Notes: generated from the sequence alone by a model not told the origin. Counted from the first letter of the stretch, positions 1 through 5,377 are shown. The stretch is 5,377 nt of DNA from an uncultured Methylococcaceae bacterium (GCA_903903765.1 CAIVAH010000310.1:1-5377), one strand, 5' to 3'. Translations and numbers: made by a program.

Positions 1-312
1 ATGATCATGTAAGGCTTTTTGTTGTTCTTGCGCTTCTTTTTCAAGAACAGATGCGCAGATAACTAAATCCCCTAAGAGATTCATTTCAATATAATCAGGG
101 AGTTCAATTGGGAAGCTAAGGATATTAGTTGGGCCAGATTTTTGTCGGTATTGGCTATTAAGCATAGAGCATTCATCACTATCAACTATGCGAATGACTA
201 ACTCAGTGTCTTTGTTGTGTTTATCAAGAGCAGTATCTATCCATAACTGTAACTGTGTTTCTGTAGGTATATTTGGCGACTCTGTTGCGATTTGAATTTC
301 TAGCCAGTTCAT
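1..312 (-). CDS. ybeY: Endoribonuclease YbeY / rRNA maturation factor, C-terminal part missing
   Basis: YbeY is a zinc-dependent endoribonuclease that matures the 3' end of 16S rRNA and takes part in late ribosome quality control in the cytoplasm. The 104 visible codons begin MNWLEIQIA and contain the family segments VIRIVD (about residues 38-43), the SGPTNILSFP block (about 55-64), MNLLGDLVIC (about 77-86) and EKEAQEQ (about 91-97), closely resembling E. coli YbeY. The family is usually about 150-155 residues. The window stops just before the HGxLHLxGYDH zinc-binding motif, so the catalytic site cannot be checked. The ATG at 312-310 overlaps the phoH TGA in an ATGA tetranucleotide. No Shine-Dalgarno sequence is visible in the 20 bases upstream, so translation is probably coupled to phoH. 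This is the third visible gene of the miaB-phoH-ybeY operon. Identification is secure; only completeness is unknown. Confidence 0.95.
   Translation of the reverse strand, partial: MNWLEIQIATESPNIPTETQLQLWIDTALDKHNKDTELVIRIVDSDECSMLNSQYRQKSGPTNILSFPIELPDYIEMNLLGDLVICASVLEKEAQEQQKALHDH
309..312 (-). other. ATGA stop/start overlap, phoH-ybeY
   Basis: Read on the minus strand, the phoH TGA and the ybeY ATG share four bases. The preceding bases (AAACCAAATCAACATC) contain no purine-rich Shine-Dalgarno site, so ybeY translation probably depends on ribosomes finishing phoH. The overlap is seen directly; the coupling is inferred. Confidence 0.85.
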
Positions 313-1280
313 GATGTTGATTTGGTTTTGAGTTCATAAGCTTCATAAGCAGAAACAATGCGTTGGACTAAGGGGTGTCGAACTACATCTCGAACTGCAA
401 AAAAAGTAAAGCTAATTCCTTCAATATCTTTAAGCACTTCTAGGACATGGGTTAAGCCTGACATCTTAGCTGAGGGCAAGTCAATTTGGGTAATATCACC
501 AGTGATAACTGCTGTGGAGCCAAATCCAACCCGGGTTAGAAACATTTTAATTTGTTCAGTAGTTGTGTTTTGTGCTTCATCGAGAATAATAAAGGCATCA
601 TTTAAAGTTCTACCGCGCATAAAGGCCAGGGGAGCCACTTCTATCATACCTTTTTCAAGCATTTTTTCAACGCGTTCGAAGCCCAGCATTTCATATAAGG
701 CGTCATAGAGTGGCCGTAGGTAGGGGTCTACTTTTTGTGCCATATCTCCGGGTAAAAAGCCCAGCTTTTCACCAGCTTCAACTGCCGGTCTAACCAGAAT
801 TATTTTTCTAACTTGTTCTTTTAACAATGCATCAATAGCGCAGGCAACAGCTAAATAGGTTTTGCCCGTTCCAGCAGGGCCTACACCAAAGTTAATGTCA
901 TGACTTTGTATCTTTTTTAAATAATTTTGTTGATTTTGACCGCGACCTTTAATTAAACCAAATTTGGTTTTAATGGCCACTTCTTTTTCAGGCTCTTCAG
1001 GGGGAATGAGTAATTGCTCTATTGAAGAATCTTGCATCGCTAAGTGAATTGATTCGGCGGTTAGTTCTTCTTGTGCGGTATTAACGAAGAGTTTTTGTAA
1101 TAATGCGCAGGTAGCTTTTACAGAATCTTTAGAACCGCTAACTTTAAATTGATTGCCACGATTAGCAATTTCAACTTGTAACCTTTTTTCTATTTGGCGG
1201 AGATGTACATCTAATTCACCACAGATATTTGATAGTCTATCGTTGTCTGCCGGCAATAATGCAATTTCTTGTGAAGTCAT
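309..1280 (-). CDS. ybeZ: PhoH-like P-loop ATPase (YbeZ)
   Basis: This is a 323-residue cytoplasmic NTPase of the PhoH family. YbeZ-type members work with YbeY in ribosome and RNA metabolism, although their exact activity is not well settled. An N-terminal KH-like region (about residues 1-75, starting [16 protein letters not shown]) precedes a linker and the ATPase domain. Visible motifs are Walker A GPAGTGKT (134-141), the family block [17 protein letters not shown] (163-179), [12 protein letters not shown] (184-195), RGRTL (222-226), Walker [10 protein letters not shown] (230-238), [11 protein letters not shown] (259-269) and DVVRHP (298-303). E. coli YbeZ is about 346 residues; the difference is mostly its charged C-terminal tail, which is nearly absent here. 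The start aligns with the E. coli N-terminus. The ATG overlaps the miaB stop (ATGA) and lacks an upstream Shine-Dalgarno sequence, so coupling is likely. phoH is a common synonym. Confidence 0.95.
   Translation of the reverse strand: MTSQEIALLPADNDRLSNICGELDVHLRQIEKRLQVEIANRGNQFKVSGSKDSVKATCALLQKLFVNTAQEELTAESIHLAMQDSSIEQLLIPPEEPEKEVAIKTKFGLIKGRGQNQQNYLKKIQSHDINFGVGPAGTGKTYLAVACAIDALLKEQVRKIILVRPAVEAGEKLGFLPGDMAQKVDPYLRPLYDALYEMLGFERVEKMLEKGMIEVAPLAFMRGRTLNDAFIILDEAQNTTTEQIKMFLTRVGFGSTAVITGDITQIDLPSAKMSGLTHVLEVLKDIEGISFTFFAVRDVVRHPLVQRIVSAYEAYELKTKSTS
1277..1280 (-). other. ATGA stop/start overlap, miaB-phoH
   Basis: The miaB TGA and the phoH ATG overlap by four bases on the minus strand. 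The upstream bases (CACAGAATTAGCCTC) have no Shine-Dalgarno match, again pointing to translational coupling. Both operon junctions therefore use the same arrangement. Confidence 0.85.
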
Positions 1281-2644
1281 GAGGCTAATTCTGTGGTATT
1301 AATTAAATTATCAATAGAGGCTTCAATAATTCGTCCTCGTAATGAATTAGGTAAAGCTTCGGCAATTAAGACATCTACAAAGTGTCCGGCTAAGCGTGGG
1401 TGGCCAATAAAATTAACGACTCTATTGTTTTCAGTCCGACCTTGCATTTGGAGCGGGTTTTTCTTAGATTGACCTTCAACCAAAACTCTTTGCACAGTTC
1501 CTATCATGTTATTGGAGATAGTGTTCGCCATTTCATTTATGCGGTTTTGAAAGCGTTCTAAACGGGCTTTTTTAACTTCTGCTGGAACGTCATCGGGTAA
1601 GTCAGCTGCCGGTGTGCCTGGTCTTGCGCTATATATAAAGCTGAAAGATAGATCGAATCCAATTTCATTAATAAAGTCCATGGTTTCTTCAAATTGAGCA
1701 TCAGTTTCACCGGGGAAGCCAATAATAAAATCAGATGATAAGCTAATGTTTGGACGGATCTCTCGAAGTTTTCTAATGGTTTCTTTATAATCAGCGACGC
1801 TATGACCGCGCTTCATCATTTTTAGAATATCATCACAACCACTTTGAACGGGTAAATGTAAATGATCAACAAGTTGGGGTAATTCAGCAAATGCTTCAAT
1901 TAAACTGTCGGTAAATTCAACGGGGTGTGAGGTGGTGAATCTTAATCGATCGATACCTTCAATAGCTGCAACAAAGTGTAACAATAACGAAAAGTCAGCA
2001 ATATCACCATCATCCATTAGGCCTCTATAAGCGTTAACATTTTGGCCTAATAAATTAATTTCTCTAACGCCTTGTTTGGCTAGAATTGATATTTCGGTAA
2101 TAACGTCGTTCAATGGTCTACTAATTTCTTCGCCTCTAGTATAGGGTACGACACAAAAAGAACAATACTTACTACAGCCTTCCATAACTGATACAAATGC
2201 TTTAGGACCTTCAGCTCGGGGTTCAGGTAGGGCATCAAATTTTTCAATTTCAGGGAAAGAAATGTCAACTACCGATTTGTGTTGGTTTCTAACTTGATCT
2301 AATAATTGAGGTAAACGATGTAATGTTTGTGGGCCAAATACCATATCAACAAAAGGAGCTCGTTTTTGGATGGCTGCGCCTTCTTGGCTGGCAACGCAAC
2401 CACCAACCCCAATGATGACCTCAGGGCGTTTATCTTTTATTTTTCGCCATTTACCTAAAGCTGAAAAGACTTTTTCTTGCGCTTTTTCTCGGATAGAGCA
2501 GGTATTTAAGAGTAAAACATCTGCTAATTTAGGATCGTCAGTTAATTCAAATCCATGTGAGGCGCCGAGTACATCCCGCATTTTATCGGAATCATATTCA
2601 TTCATCTGGCAACCATTGGTTTGAATATATAGTTTTTGTGTCAT
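1277..2644 (-). CDS. miaB: tRNA-2-methylthio-N6-dimethylallyladenosine synthase MiaB
   Basis: MiaB is a radical-SAM methylthiotransferase that converts i6A to ms2i6A at position 37 of tRNAs reading UNN codons, supporting decoding accuracy. With the ATG at 2644 the protein has 455 residues (E. coli about 474). The N-terminal UPF0004 domain supplies Cys12, Cys49 and Cys83 ([31 protein letters not shown]) for one iron-sulfur cluster. The radical-SAM CxxxCxxC motif is Cys157, Cys161 and Cys164 ([10 protein letters not shown]). Further family blocks are LLGQNVNAY (198-206), RFTTSHP (235-241), HLPVQSG (263-269) and [11 protein letters not shown] (303-313). A TRAM domain covers about 380-442 ([18 protein letters not shown]). 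The start is chosen because [18 protein letters not shown] matches the known MiaB N-terminus; an 18-codon extension to a TTG at 2698 is unlikely. Only a weak AAGA-type ribosome site precedes the ATG. It is the first gene of the leftward operon. Confidence 0.97.
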   Translation of the reverse strand: MTQKLYIQTNGCQMNEYDSDKMRDVLGASHGFELTDDPKLADVLLLNTCSIREKAQEKVFSALGKWRKIKDKRPEVIIGVGGCVASQEGAAIQKRAPFVDMVFGPQTLHRLPQLLDQVRNQHKSVVDISFPEIEKFDALPEPRAEGPKAFVSVMEGCSKYCSFCVVPYTRGEEISRPLNDVITEISILAKQGVREINLLGQNVNAYRGLMDDGDIADFSLLLHFVAAIEGIDRLRFTTSHPVEFTDSLIEAFAELPQLVDHLHLPVQSGCDDILKMMKRGHSVADYKETIRKLREIRPNISLSSDFIIGFPGETDAQFEETMDFINEIGFDLSFSFIYSARPGTPAADLPDDVPAEVKKARLERFQNRINEMANTISNNMIGTVQRVLVEGQSKKNPLQMQGRTENNRVVNFIGHPRLAGHFVDVLIAEALPNSLRGRIIEASIDNLINTTELAS

Positions 2645-2741
2645 ATTTTCTTGAAAAAAATCATAGGGGTAACTCTTGCAAAATATTGTGTCTATCAAAG
2701 GTTGTGCAACAGTTTTATGTCAGTAGGATATCTTTGTTGTA

Positions 2742-2750
2742 AAGCTTGAT
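2742..2750 (+). repeat. AAGCTTGAT copy 1
   Basis: First of three copies of this 9-mer in the intergenic region. Here it sits between the candidate miaB -10 and the miaB start. With one extra flanking base pair on each side matched (TAAAGCTTGAT, 2740-2750), it is an exact 11-bp inverted partner of copy 2. Confidence 0.35.
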
Positions 2751-2775
2751 ATGTTCAATTAGTTATATAAGAAAT

Positions 2776-2804
2776 ATTATAACCTGATTTAACCGAAAAT
2801 TAGT
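2776..2804 (-). promoter_or_regulatory. Candidate sigma-70 promoter for the miaB operon
   Basis: On the minus strand a perfect TATAAT -10 hexamer occupies 2781-2776. At 17-bp spacing the -35 position (2804-2799) reads ACTAAT, a poor match to TTGACA. It would start transcription near 2769, about 125 bases upstream of the miaB ATG. A competing candidate nearer the gene pairs TTTACA with CATAAA at 18-bp spacing. In AT-rich DNA such matches arise easily, so this is tentative. Confidence 0.3.
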
Positions 2805-2955
2805 AAAAAGCCAGTCCGTCTTGGGAATGTGGTTGTTATAGCAGCAGTCGATCAACATGATTTGAGTATATCTTTTTTTTTAACACAAATTTAAAGCTAA
2901 TTATAAGTTATTCTCTAGTGGGTTGTGTGGGGAATTTATCTAATAAAAATAAAAT

Positions 2956-2984
2956 TTGCTAACATTTTATTTTTGTATTATATT
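2956..2984 (+). promoter_or_regulatory. Candidate sigma-70 promoter for the rightward operon
   Basis: TTGCTA (2956-2961), a 17-bp spacer and TATATT (2979-2984) form a reasonable rightward promoter. It would give a leader of about 375 bases carrying the direct repeats, the palindrome, the hairpins and the leader ORF. A weaker alternative -10, TACTAT at 3171-3176, lies just after the palindrome with no good -35; such a promoter would need an activator. The true start cannot be decided from sequence. Confidence 0.3.
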
Positions 2985-3055
2985 GCAACTTCAGTTAGTT
3001 GGGTTATTAAATAAAAAGGATATTTTTAATGATTCTTTCGTTAAATTTTGGATTA

Positions 3056-3077
3056 TAAATGAATTGTAAATGAATTG
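3056..3077. repeat. Two tandem 11-bp direct repeats
   Basis: TAAATGAATTG occurs twice head to tail (3056-3066 and 3067-3077) with no mismatch, followed by TAAG. The 11-bp period is close to one helical turn, the spacing used by OmpR/PhoB-type winged-helix response regulators. The sequence is not a good match to the E. coli PHO box. Chance duplication in AT-rich DNA remains possible. Confidence 0.55.
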
Positions 3078-3133
3078 TAAGTATGGTATTTAAATCGCAT
3101 TATCTAAAGTGGGTTTGGTTTTGTATCTGTATG

Positions 3134-3158
3134 TATTACATTACTCGGTAATGTAATA
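3134..3158. promoter_or_regulatory. Perfect 25-bp palindrome, probable operator
   Basis: Arms TATTACATTAC (3134-3144) and GTAATGTAATA (3148-3158) are exact reverse complements around a 3-base centre TCG. The AT-rich stem, the three-base loop and the lack of a T tract argue against a rho-independent terminator and fit a dimeric regulator site better. It lies about 207 bp upstream of the surface-protein ATG and just upstream of a possible -10 (TACTAT, 3171-3176), where an activator could work. The regulator is unknown. Confidence 0.6.
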
Positions 3159-3199
3159 AAATCGTAACCATACTATAGGTGCCTTTGTGAGATAATTTG

Positions 3200-3208
3200 A
3201 TCAAGCTT
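3200..3208 (-). repeat. AAGCTTGAT copy 2 (inverted)
   Basis: Reads ATCAAGCTT on the plus strand. The longer ATCAAGCTTTA (3200-3210) is the exact reverse complement of 2740-2750, about 450 bp away. It may be part of a shared operator set for the divergent units, or chance. Confidence 0.35.
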
Positions 3209-3270
3209 TATTCTGGTGTGGGCAGAAACGACATACTAACAAAAGTTTATTTTAGTGTATAGGGTGGTAT

Positions 3271-3307
3271 CAACTGGGAAAGTTGCTGATTTTAATAATA
3301 AAAGCAG
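3271..3307 (+). promoter_or_regulatory. Two back-to-back hairpins in the leader
   Basis: CAACT (3271-3275) pairs with AGTTG (3281-3285) around GGGAA. Immediately adjacent, CTGATTTT (3286-3293) pairs with AAAAGCAG (3300-3307) around AATAAT, with one A-G mismatch. The second stem ends inside the AGGA ribosome site of the leader ORF (3306-3309), so folding could hide it. The structures are short and AT-rich, and I recognise no known riboswitch family. Confidence 0.35.
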
Positions 3308-3308
3308 G

Positions 3309-3317
3309 AAGCTTGAT
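3309..3317 (+). repeat. AAGCTTGAT copy 3
   Basis: Third copy, in the leader between the ribosome site and the ATG of the 13-codon leader ORF, and overlapping that ATG. A protein or RNA bound here would interfere with leader translation. Confidence 0.35.
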
Positions 3318-3357
3318 GGCACAGCATAAATTGGTTTTTAACTTTAATTTTACGTAG
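3316..3357 (+). CDS. Candidate 13-residue leader peptide (upstream ORF)
   Basis: An ATG at 3316 opens MAQHKLVFNFNFT followed by TAG at 3355-3357. AGGA at 3306-3309 lies six bases before the ATG, as good a ribosome site as that of the following gene. The TAG stop overlaps the AGGA site (3356-3359) of the PEP-CTERM gene, whose ATG follows eight bases after the stop in a different frame, so a ribosome terminating here would cover the next initiation site. This fits translational coupling or a leader-peptide switch. It could also be a chance short ORF; the peptide resembles nothing I know. Confidence 0.35.
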   Translation: MAQHKLVFNFNFT

Positions 3358-3359
3358 GA
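3356..3359 (+). promoter_or_regulatory. Ribosome binding site of the PEP-CTERM gene, overlapping a leader stop
   Basis: AGGA with a six-base spacer precedes the ATG at 3366. Its first two bases are the last two of the TAG ending the leader ORF, linking the two translation events. Confidence 0.65.
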
Positions 3360-3365
3360 TTAATT

Positions 3366-4106
3366 ATGAAATATAAACAAATAATTGCACTACCCATCTT
3401 GGGCTTGGCATTTAGTAGCATGGGTTACGCTTCTACTAACTTGATTTCAAGTATTAGCAGTTTAAACTCAACTCCATTAGATGTGGATTATGTCTTTAAC
3501 AATAGAGGTTTGAGTGGTGCGGTTGCCGCAAATGGTGCTGGTTATCAATTAACTTTAAATGGTACTGGTAACATTAACTTTTACCAAAAATCTTCAAGTT
3601 CTTCAGTTTCTGCGGTTCAAGCGAGCGGAACTAATTATTCATTGGTTGCTAACTTTTCTTCTAACGGTACATTTGATGCATCAGGTAGTTCTTTAACTAT
3701 TAACGGAACTGTACCTACAATTTCTGGTGTTGCTGGTACGACAGGTTTATTGTATTCAGCTGATTTAACAGGTGTTGGCTATAATGCAGCCACAGGTCAA
3801 CTTGGTTTTAATACTCACTTCAACAACAATGCCGCTTGGTCTTTAAATCCGGTATTCAACGGTGGTTCAACAGGCGAGGTTGTGTATTTGTTTGATCAAG
3901 TAGGCTTAACGACTGGCCATGGTAACTTAAGTGGTTTAATCAGCGCTCTTAATGCGGGTACACCAGGCGCGGCAGTAGGTTCATTAGCTGGAATTCAGTC
4001 TATTGCTTCTGTGCCATTACCTTTACCCGTTGTGTTGTTTGGTACAGGTTTGACTGCGTTAATGGGCTTTGCTCGTAAACGTCGTAACCAAACTAACTCA
4101 ATTTAA
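3366..4106 (+). CDS. PEP-CTERM-type (VPLPLP variant) exported surface protein
   Basis: This is a 246-residue exported protein of unknown specific role. It begins with a Sec signal peptide (MKYKQ, hydrophobic 6-18, likely cleavage after GYA at residue 22). The mature body is rich in Asn, Ser, Thr and Gly, has no cysteine, carries a serine run at about 76-80, and looks beta-rich. The C-terminus has the tripartite sorting layout: VPLPLP (216-221), a hydrophobic span VVLFGTGLTALMGFA (222-236), then RKRR (237-240) and a short tail. In the PEP-CTERM/exosortase system this signal is recognised and cleaved at the inner membrane, and the proteins often serve extracellular matrix or surface functions. 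The motif is a variant of the common VPLPAAVWLFGSGL type, so a VPLPA-CTERM assignment is also possible. The exosortase is not in the window. An RTX gene follows 26 bp downstream, probably in one operon. Confidence 0.85.
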   Translation: MKYKQIIALPILGLAFSSMGYASTNLISSISSLNSTPLDVDYVFNNRGLSGAVAANGAGYQLTLNGTGNINFYQKSSSSSVSAVQASGTNYSLVANFSSNGTFDASGSSLTINGTVPTISGVAGTTGLLYSADLTGVGYNAATGQLGFNTHFNNNAAWSLNPVFNGGSTGEVVYLFDQVGLTTGHGNLSGLISALNAGTPGAAVGSLAGIQSIASVPLPLPVVLFGTGLTALMGFARKRRNQTNSI

Positions 4107-4119
4107 GCAGCGGATAAAT

Positions 4120-4124
4120 AGGAG
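4120..4124 (+). promoter_or_regulatory. Strong ribosome binding site of the RTX gene
   Basis: AGGAG is followed by an eight-base spacer to the ATG at 4133, fixing the start. It is the strongest Shine-Dalgarno match in the window and lies inside the 26-bp gap after the PEP-CTERM gene, so high independent initiation is expected on a shared transcript. Confidence 0.8.
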
Positions 4125-4132
4125 AATATAAC

Positions 4133-5377
4133 ATGGCTATCCAATATACTGATAAAAACACAGCTATAAAAACAGTGACACCTCTTACGGATTTTACTTG
4201 GGTTAAATCTAAAGCGGCTCCAAGTCCAGAAACTTTAAGTGCACAAAAAGATGGTTATAACATCATCATTGATGCAACTGCTGCAGCTACAACCATTGAT
4301 TATTCAAAAAGTACTTTTGATAACATTATCGATGCAAGCGCAAGTACTACTGTAAAAGCAATTACTGGTGGTACTGGTTATGATGTAATCATTGGTTCAT
4401 CTACATTAAAATCAACATTAACGGCTGGTGCAACTGGTGCGGATATTATTGCAGGTGCCGGTGATGATAAATTATTTGGTGGCGCAGGTAACGATAACTT
4501 AACAGGTGGTTTAGGTAAAAATACTTTTACTGGTGCTGCTGGTGCAGATTTATTTACTTCAACAGGTACTGACACGATTACAGATTTAGGTAATGGTGCA
4601 GATAGTTTATATGTGGGTTCTGCTGGTGTAACTACAGCTACTATAGCAGCAAATTTTGTAGCAACATCTGTTACTCAAAACAATGGTACAGCGACTCTTT
4701 CAGATAAAGGCGGTTTTAACGTAGATTTATCAAAAGCTGTTTTTGGTTCAAAGGGTTTTATAGTTAATGCAGGTAAAGCTTCTGCGGGTGTTATTTTAAC
4801 AGGTAGTACAAGTGCTGACTCTTTAATCGGCGGTGCTGGTAATGACAGTATCAATGCTGGCAATGGTAATACATTAACAGGTGGTAAAGGTGATGATACA
4901 TTTACTTTTACTACAGGTACTACTAATTCAGTGACTGATTTAGGTGTTGGTAACGATATACTAGTTGTAAATAAAGGTGCTATTGTTAACGCTACAGCAG
5001 CTAAAGGCTTTACGGCAACTGCAGCTACAGTAGTTAATGGTACTTTAAATGTTACAGGTGTAAAAACACTTAATTTATCGGCAGCAACTGGCACGGGTAC
5101 TATCGTAGTGACTGGTAGTGATGGTAAAGATACTTTAAGTGGTGCTATTGGTGCAACTACACTAAATGGTGGTGCTGGTGATGATACTTATGTCGTTATA
5201 AGTGCTGCTGATGTGGTTGTAGAAGCAAGCGGTGCAGGTACTGATACAGTAAGAAGTTCAATTAACTATACTTTAGCAGCTAATGTTGAAAACTTAGTTT
5301 TAACGGGTACTGACAAAATAACAGGTACTGGTAATGATTTAGTCAATAAAATTACCGCTAATGATGCCGGGAGTACA
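4133..5377 (+). CDS. RTX-type calcium-binding repeat protein, 3' end outside window
   Basis: An open frame of 415 codons runs to the right edge without a stop. It starts [15 protein letters not shown] with no signal peptide, has no cysteine, and is dominated by Gly, Ala, Thr, Asn, Val and Asp. RTX nonapeptides (GGxGxDxUx, binding calcium in parallel beta-rolls) appear in three blocks: GGTGYDVII (79-87) with [27 protein letters not shown] and GAAGADLFT (107-142); GGAGNDSIN (233-241) and GGKGDDTFT (250-258); and GGAGDDTYV (346-354). Between blocks lie roughly 100-residue spacer modules starting TDLG. The visible end carries the common RTX-associated module [25 protein letters not shown] and GTGNDL (about 367-403). 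These features suggest type I secretion and a role as an adhesin, S-layer-like or matrix protein; a toxin, protease or lipase domain further on cannot be excluded. The start is set by AGGAG eight bases upstream. Confidence 0.88.
   Translation, partial: MAIQYTDKNTAIKTVTPLTDFTWVKSKAAPSPETLSAQKDGYNIIIDATAAATTIDYSKSTFDNIIDASASTTVKAITGGTGYDVIIGSSTLKSTLTAGATGADIIAGAGDDKLFGGAGNDNLTGGLGKNTFTGAAGADLFTSTGTDTITDLGNGADSLYVGSAGVTTATIAANFVATSVTQNNGTATLSDKGGFNVDLSKAVFGSKGFIVNAGKASAGVILTGSTSADSLIGGAGNDSINAGNGNTLTGGKGDDTFTFTTGTTNSVTDLGVGNDILVVNKGAIVNATAAKGFTATAATVVNGTLNVTGVKTLNLSAATGTGTIVVTGSDGKDTLSGAIGATTLNGGAGDDTYVVISAADVVVEASGAGTDTVRSSINYTLAANVENLVLTGTDKITGTGNDLVNKITANDAGST
4367..4558 (+). repeat. RTX nonapeptide block 1
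   Basis: Residues 79-142 of the RTX protein. One GGTGYDVII unit is followed, after a gap, by a nearly continuous run (GATGADIIA to GAAGADLFT, residues 99-142). The last two units lack the canonical aspartate or the second glycine, as is usual at the ends of a beta-roll. Confidence 0.8.
4580..4846 (+). repeat. Long protein module A (TDLG spacer plus RTX), about 89 residues
   Basis: Residues 150-238 run from [12 protein letters not shown] through [15 protein letters not shown] and VDLSKAVFG to [17 protein letters not shown]. Its order of elements is the same as in module B: a TDLG.G.D.L.V opening, an F.AT...NGT segment, a (V/N)LS.A stretch and a GS..(A/K)D.L ending. Confidence 0.65.
4829..4906 (+). 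repeat. RTX nonapeptide block 2
   Basis: Residues 233-258: GGAGNDSIN, a degenerate AGNGNTLT unit, then GGKGDDTFT. The DNA word TTAACAGGTGGT is shared between this block (4874-4885) and block 1 (4499-4510), a trace of module duplication. Confidence 0.75.
4934..5185 (+). repeat. Long protein module B, diverged copy of module A
   Basis: Residues 268-351 run from [12 protein letters not shown] through [15 protein letters not shown] and LNLSAATG to [12 protein letters not shown] and GGAGDD. Offsets to module A are about 118 residues at the opening and 104 at the closing, so the copies differ by internal indels. Confidence 0.65.
5114..5194 (+). repeat. RTX nonapeptide block 3
   Basis: Residues 328-354: a GSDGKDTLS unit, a degenerate GAIGATTLN unit and a canonical GGAGDDTYV unit, leading into the NVENL-type module. 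Confidence 0.75.
5222..5362 (+). repeat. RTX-associated NVENL module, first copy
   Basis: Residues 364-410 hold [28 protein letters not shown] and [13 protein letters not shown]. This pattern is typically found in multiple copies in large RTX surface proteins, so further copies beyond the edge are likely. Confidence 0.7.

Larger units (their letters stand above)
2645..3365. other. Divergent intergenic region with dense candidate regulatory structure
   Basis: This 721-bp gap lies between the start codons of the leftward miaB operon and the rightward surface-protein genes. I find no convincing protein gene in it apart from a possible 13-codon leader ORF near its right end. It is more AT-rich than the genes; 2941-3060 has 21 G or C in 120 bases. 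It contains a perfect leftward TATAAT, a rightward -35/-10 candidate, two tandem 11-bp repeats, a 25-bp palindrome, three copies of AAGCTTGAT, two adjacent hairpins and the leader ORF, each listed separately. No convincing terminator is present, and none is required since both flanking units transcribe away from it. Confidence 0.8.

Noticed and set aside
358..708. 116-codon plus-strand ORF opposite phoH
   Set aside because: Antisense shadow of a well-conserved phoH coding region.
2370..2742. Two overlapping plus-strand ORFs opposite the miaB 5' end
   Set aside because: Antisense shadows of the conserved MiaB N-terminal domain, with no family resemblance.
2873..2881. Run of nine T residues as a possible terminator
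   Set aside because: No GC-rich hairpin precedes it, and neither flanking transcript should end here.
3083..3151. 22-codon ORF MVFKSHYLKWVWFCICMYYITR
   Set aside because: It has no Shine-Dalgarno site, and its stop lies within the palindrome; most likely chance.
3317..3334. TGGCAC resembling a sigma-54 -24 element (PEP-CTERM genes can be RpoN/PrsR-controlled)
   Set aside because: Sigma-54 promoters need GG-N10-GC. Here the -12 position reads AAAT, and the nearest TTGG is three bases too far; TGGCAC also overlaps the leader ORF start.
3180..3365. Cyclic-di-GMP (GEMM) or other known riboswitch in the leader
   Set aside because: The conserved core words of the GEMM class are absent, and I could not match another known class by eye.
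4378..4575. 65-codon minus-strand ORF inside the RTX gene
   Set aside because: Its Pro/Ala/Val-rich sequence is the antisense of the Gly/Thr/Asp-rich RTX repeats; the plus-strand frame is recognisable and continuous.
4675..5094. 139-codon minus-strand ORF inside the RTX gene
   Set aside because: Same cause: antisense of a repetitive, stop-poor coding region, with no ribosome site or family match.

Overview
The window looks like chromosomal DNA from a fairly AT-rich gammaproteobacterium. The evidence is the gene order miaB - phoH/ybeZ - ybeY, whose products align closely with the E. coli proteins as I remember them, and a surface-protein gene ending in a VPLPLP-type PEP-CTERM sorting signal of the gammaproteobacterial form. 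A methanotroph-like (Methylococcales) or similar environmental or symbiotic lineage would fit the AT-rich DNA, the PEP-CTERM protein and the RTX protein. That placement is inference and weak.

Left half (1-2644, all on the minus strand): a compact RNA-maturation operon read right to left. miaB (tRNA methylthiotransferase) is followed by phoH/ybeZ (PhoH-type ATPase) and then ybeY (rRNA-processing endoribonuclease), which is cut by the left edge. Both junctions are 4-base ATGA overlaps with no recognisable Shine-Dalgarno sequence upstream of the downstream start, so termination-reinitiation coupling is likely.

Middle (2645-3365): a 721-bp divergent intergenic region, extremely AT-rich in its centre (about 18% G+C over 2941-3060). 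It holds several structures the genes do not explain: a 25-bp palindrome with perfect 11-bp arms (3134-3158), two tandem 11-bp direct repeats (3056-3077), three copies of the 9-mer AAGCTTGAT (one inverted), and two back-to-back hairpins (3271-3307). A 13-codon leader ORF (3316-3357) has its own Shine-Dalgarno sequence, and its TAG stop lies inside the Shine-Dalgarno sequence of the next gene. Together these suggest layered control of the rightward genes.

Right half (3366-5377, plus strand): a probable two-gene operon for the cell surface. The first gene encodes a 246-residue Sec-exported, cysteine-free protein with a C-terminal PEP-CTERM-like signal. After a 26-bp gap with a strong AGGAG site comes the start of a large RTX-type calcium-binding repeat protein (415 codons visible, no stop before the right edge) with no signal peptide, as expected for type I secretion. 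The pairing of an exosortase-type substrate with a type I-type substrate, behind a heavily patterned leader, is the most interesting feature. No mobile element, CRISPR array, tRNA or rRNA was seen.
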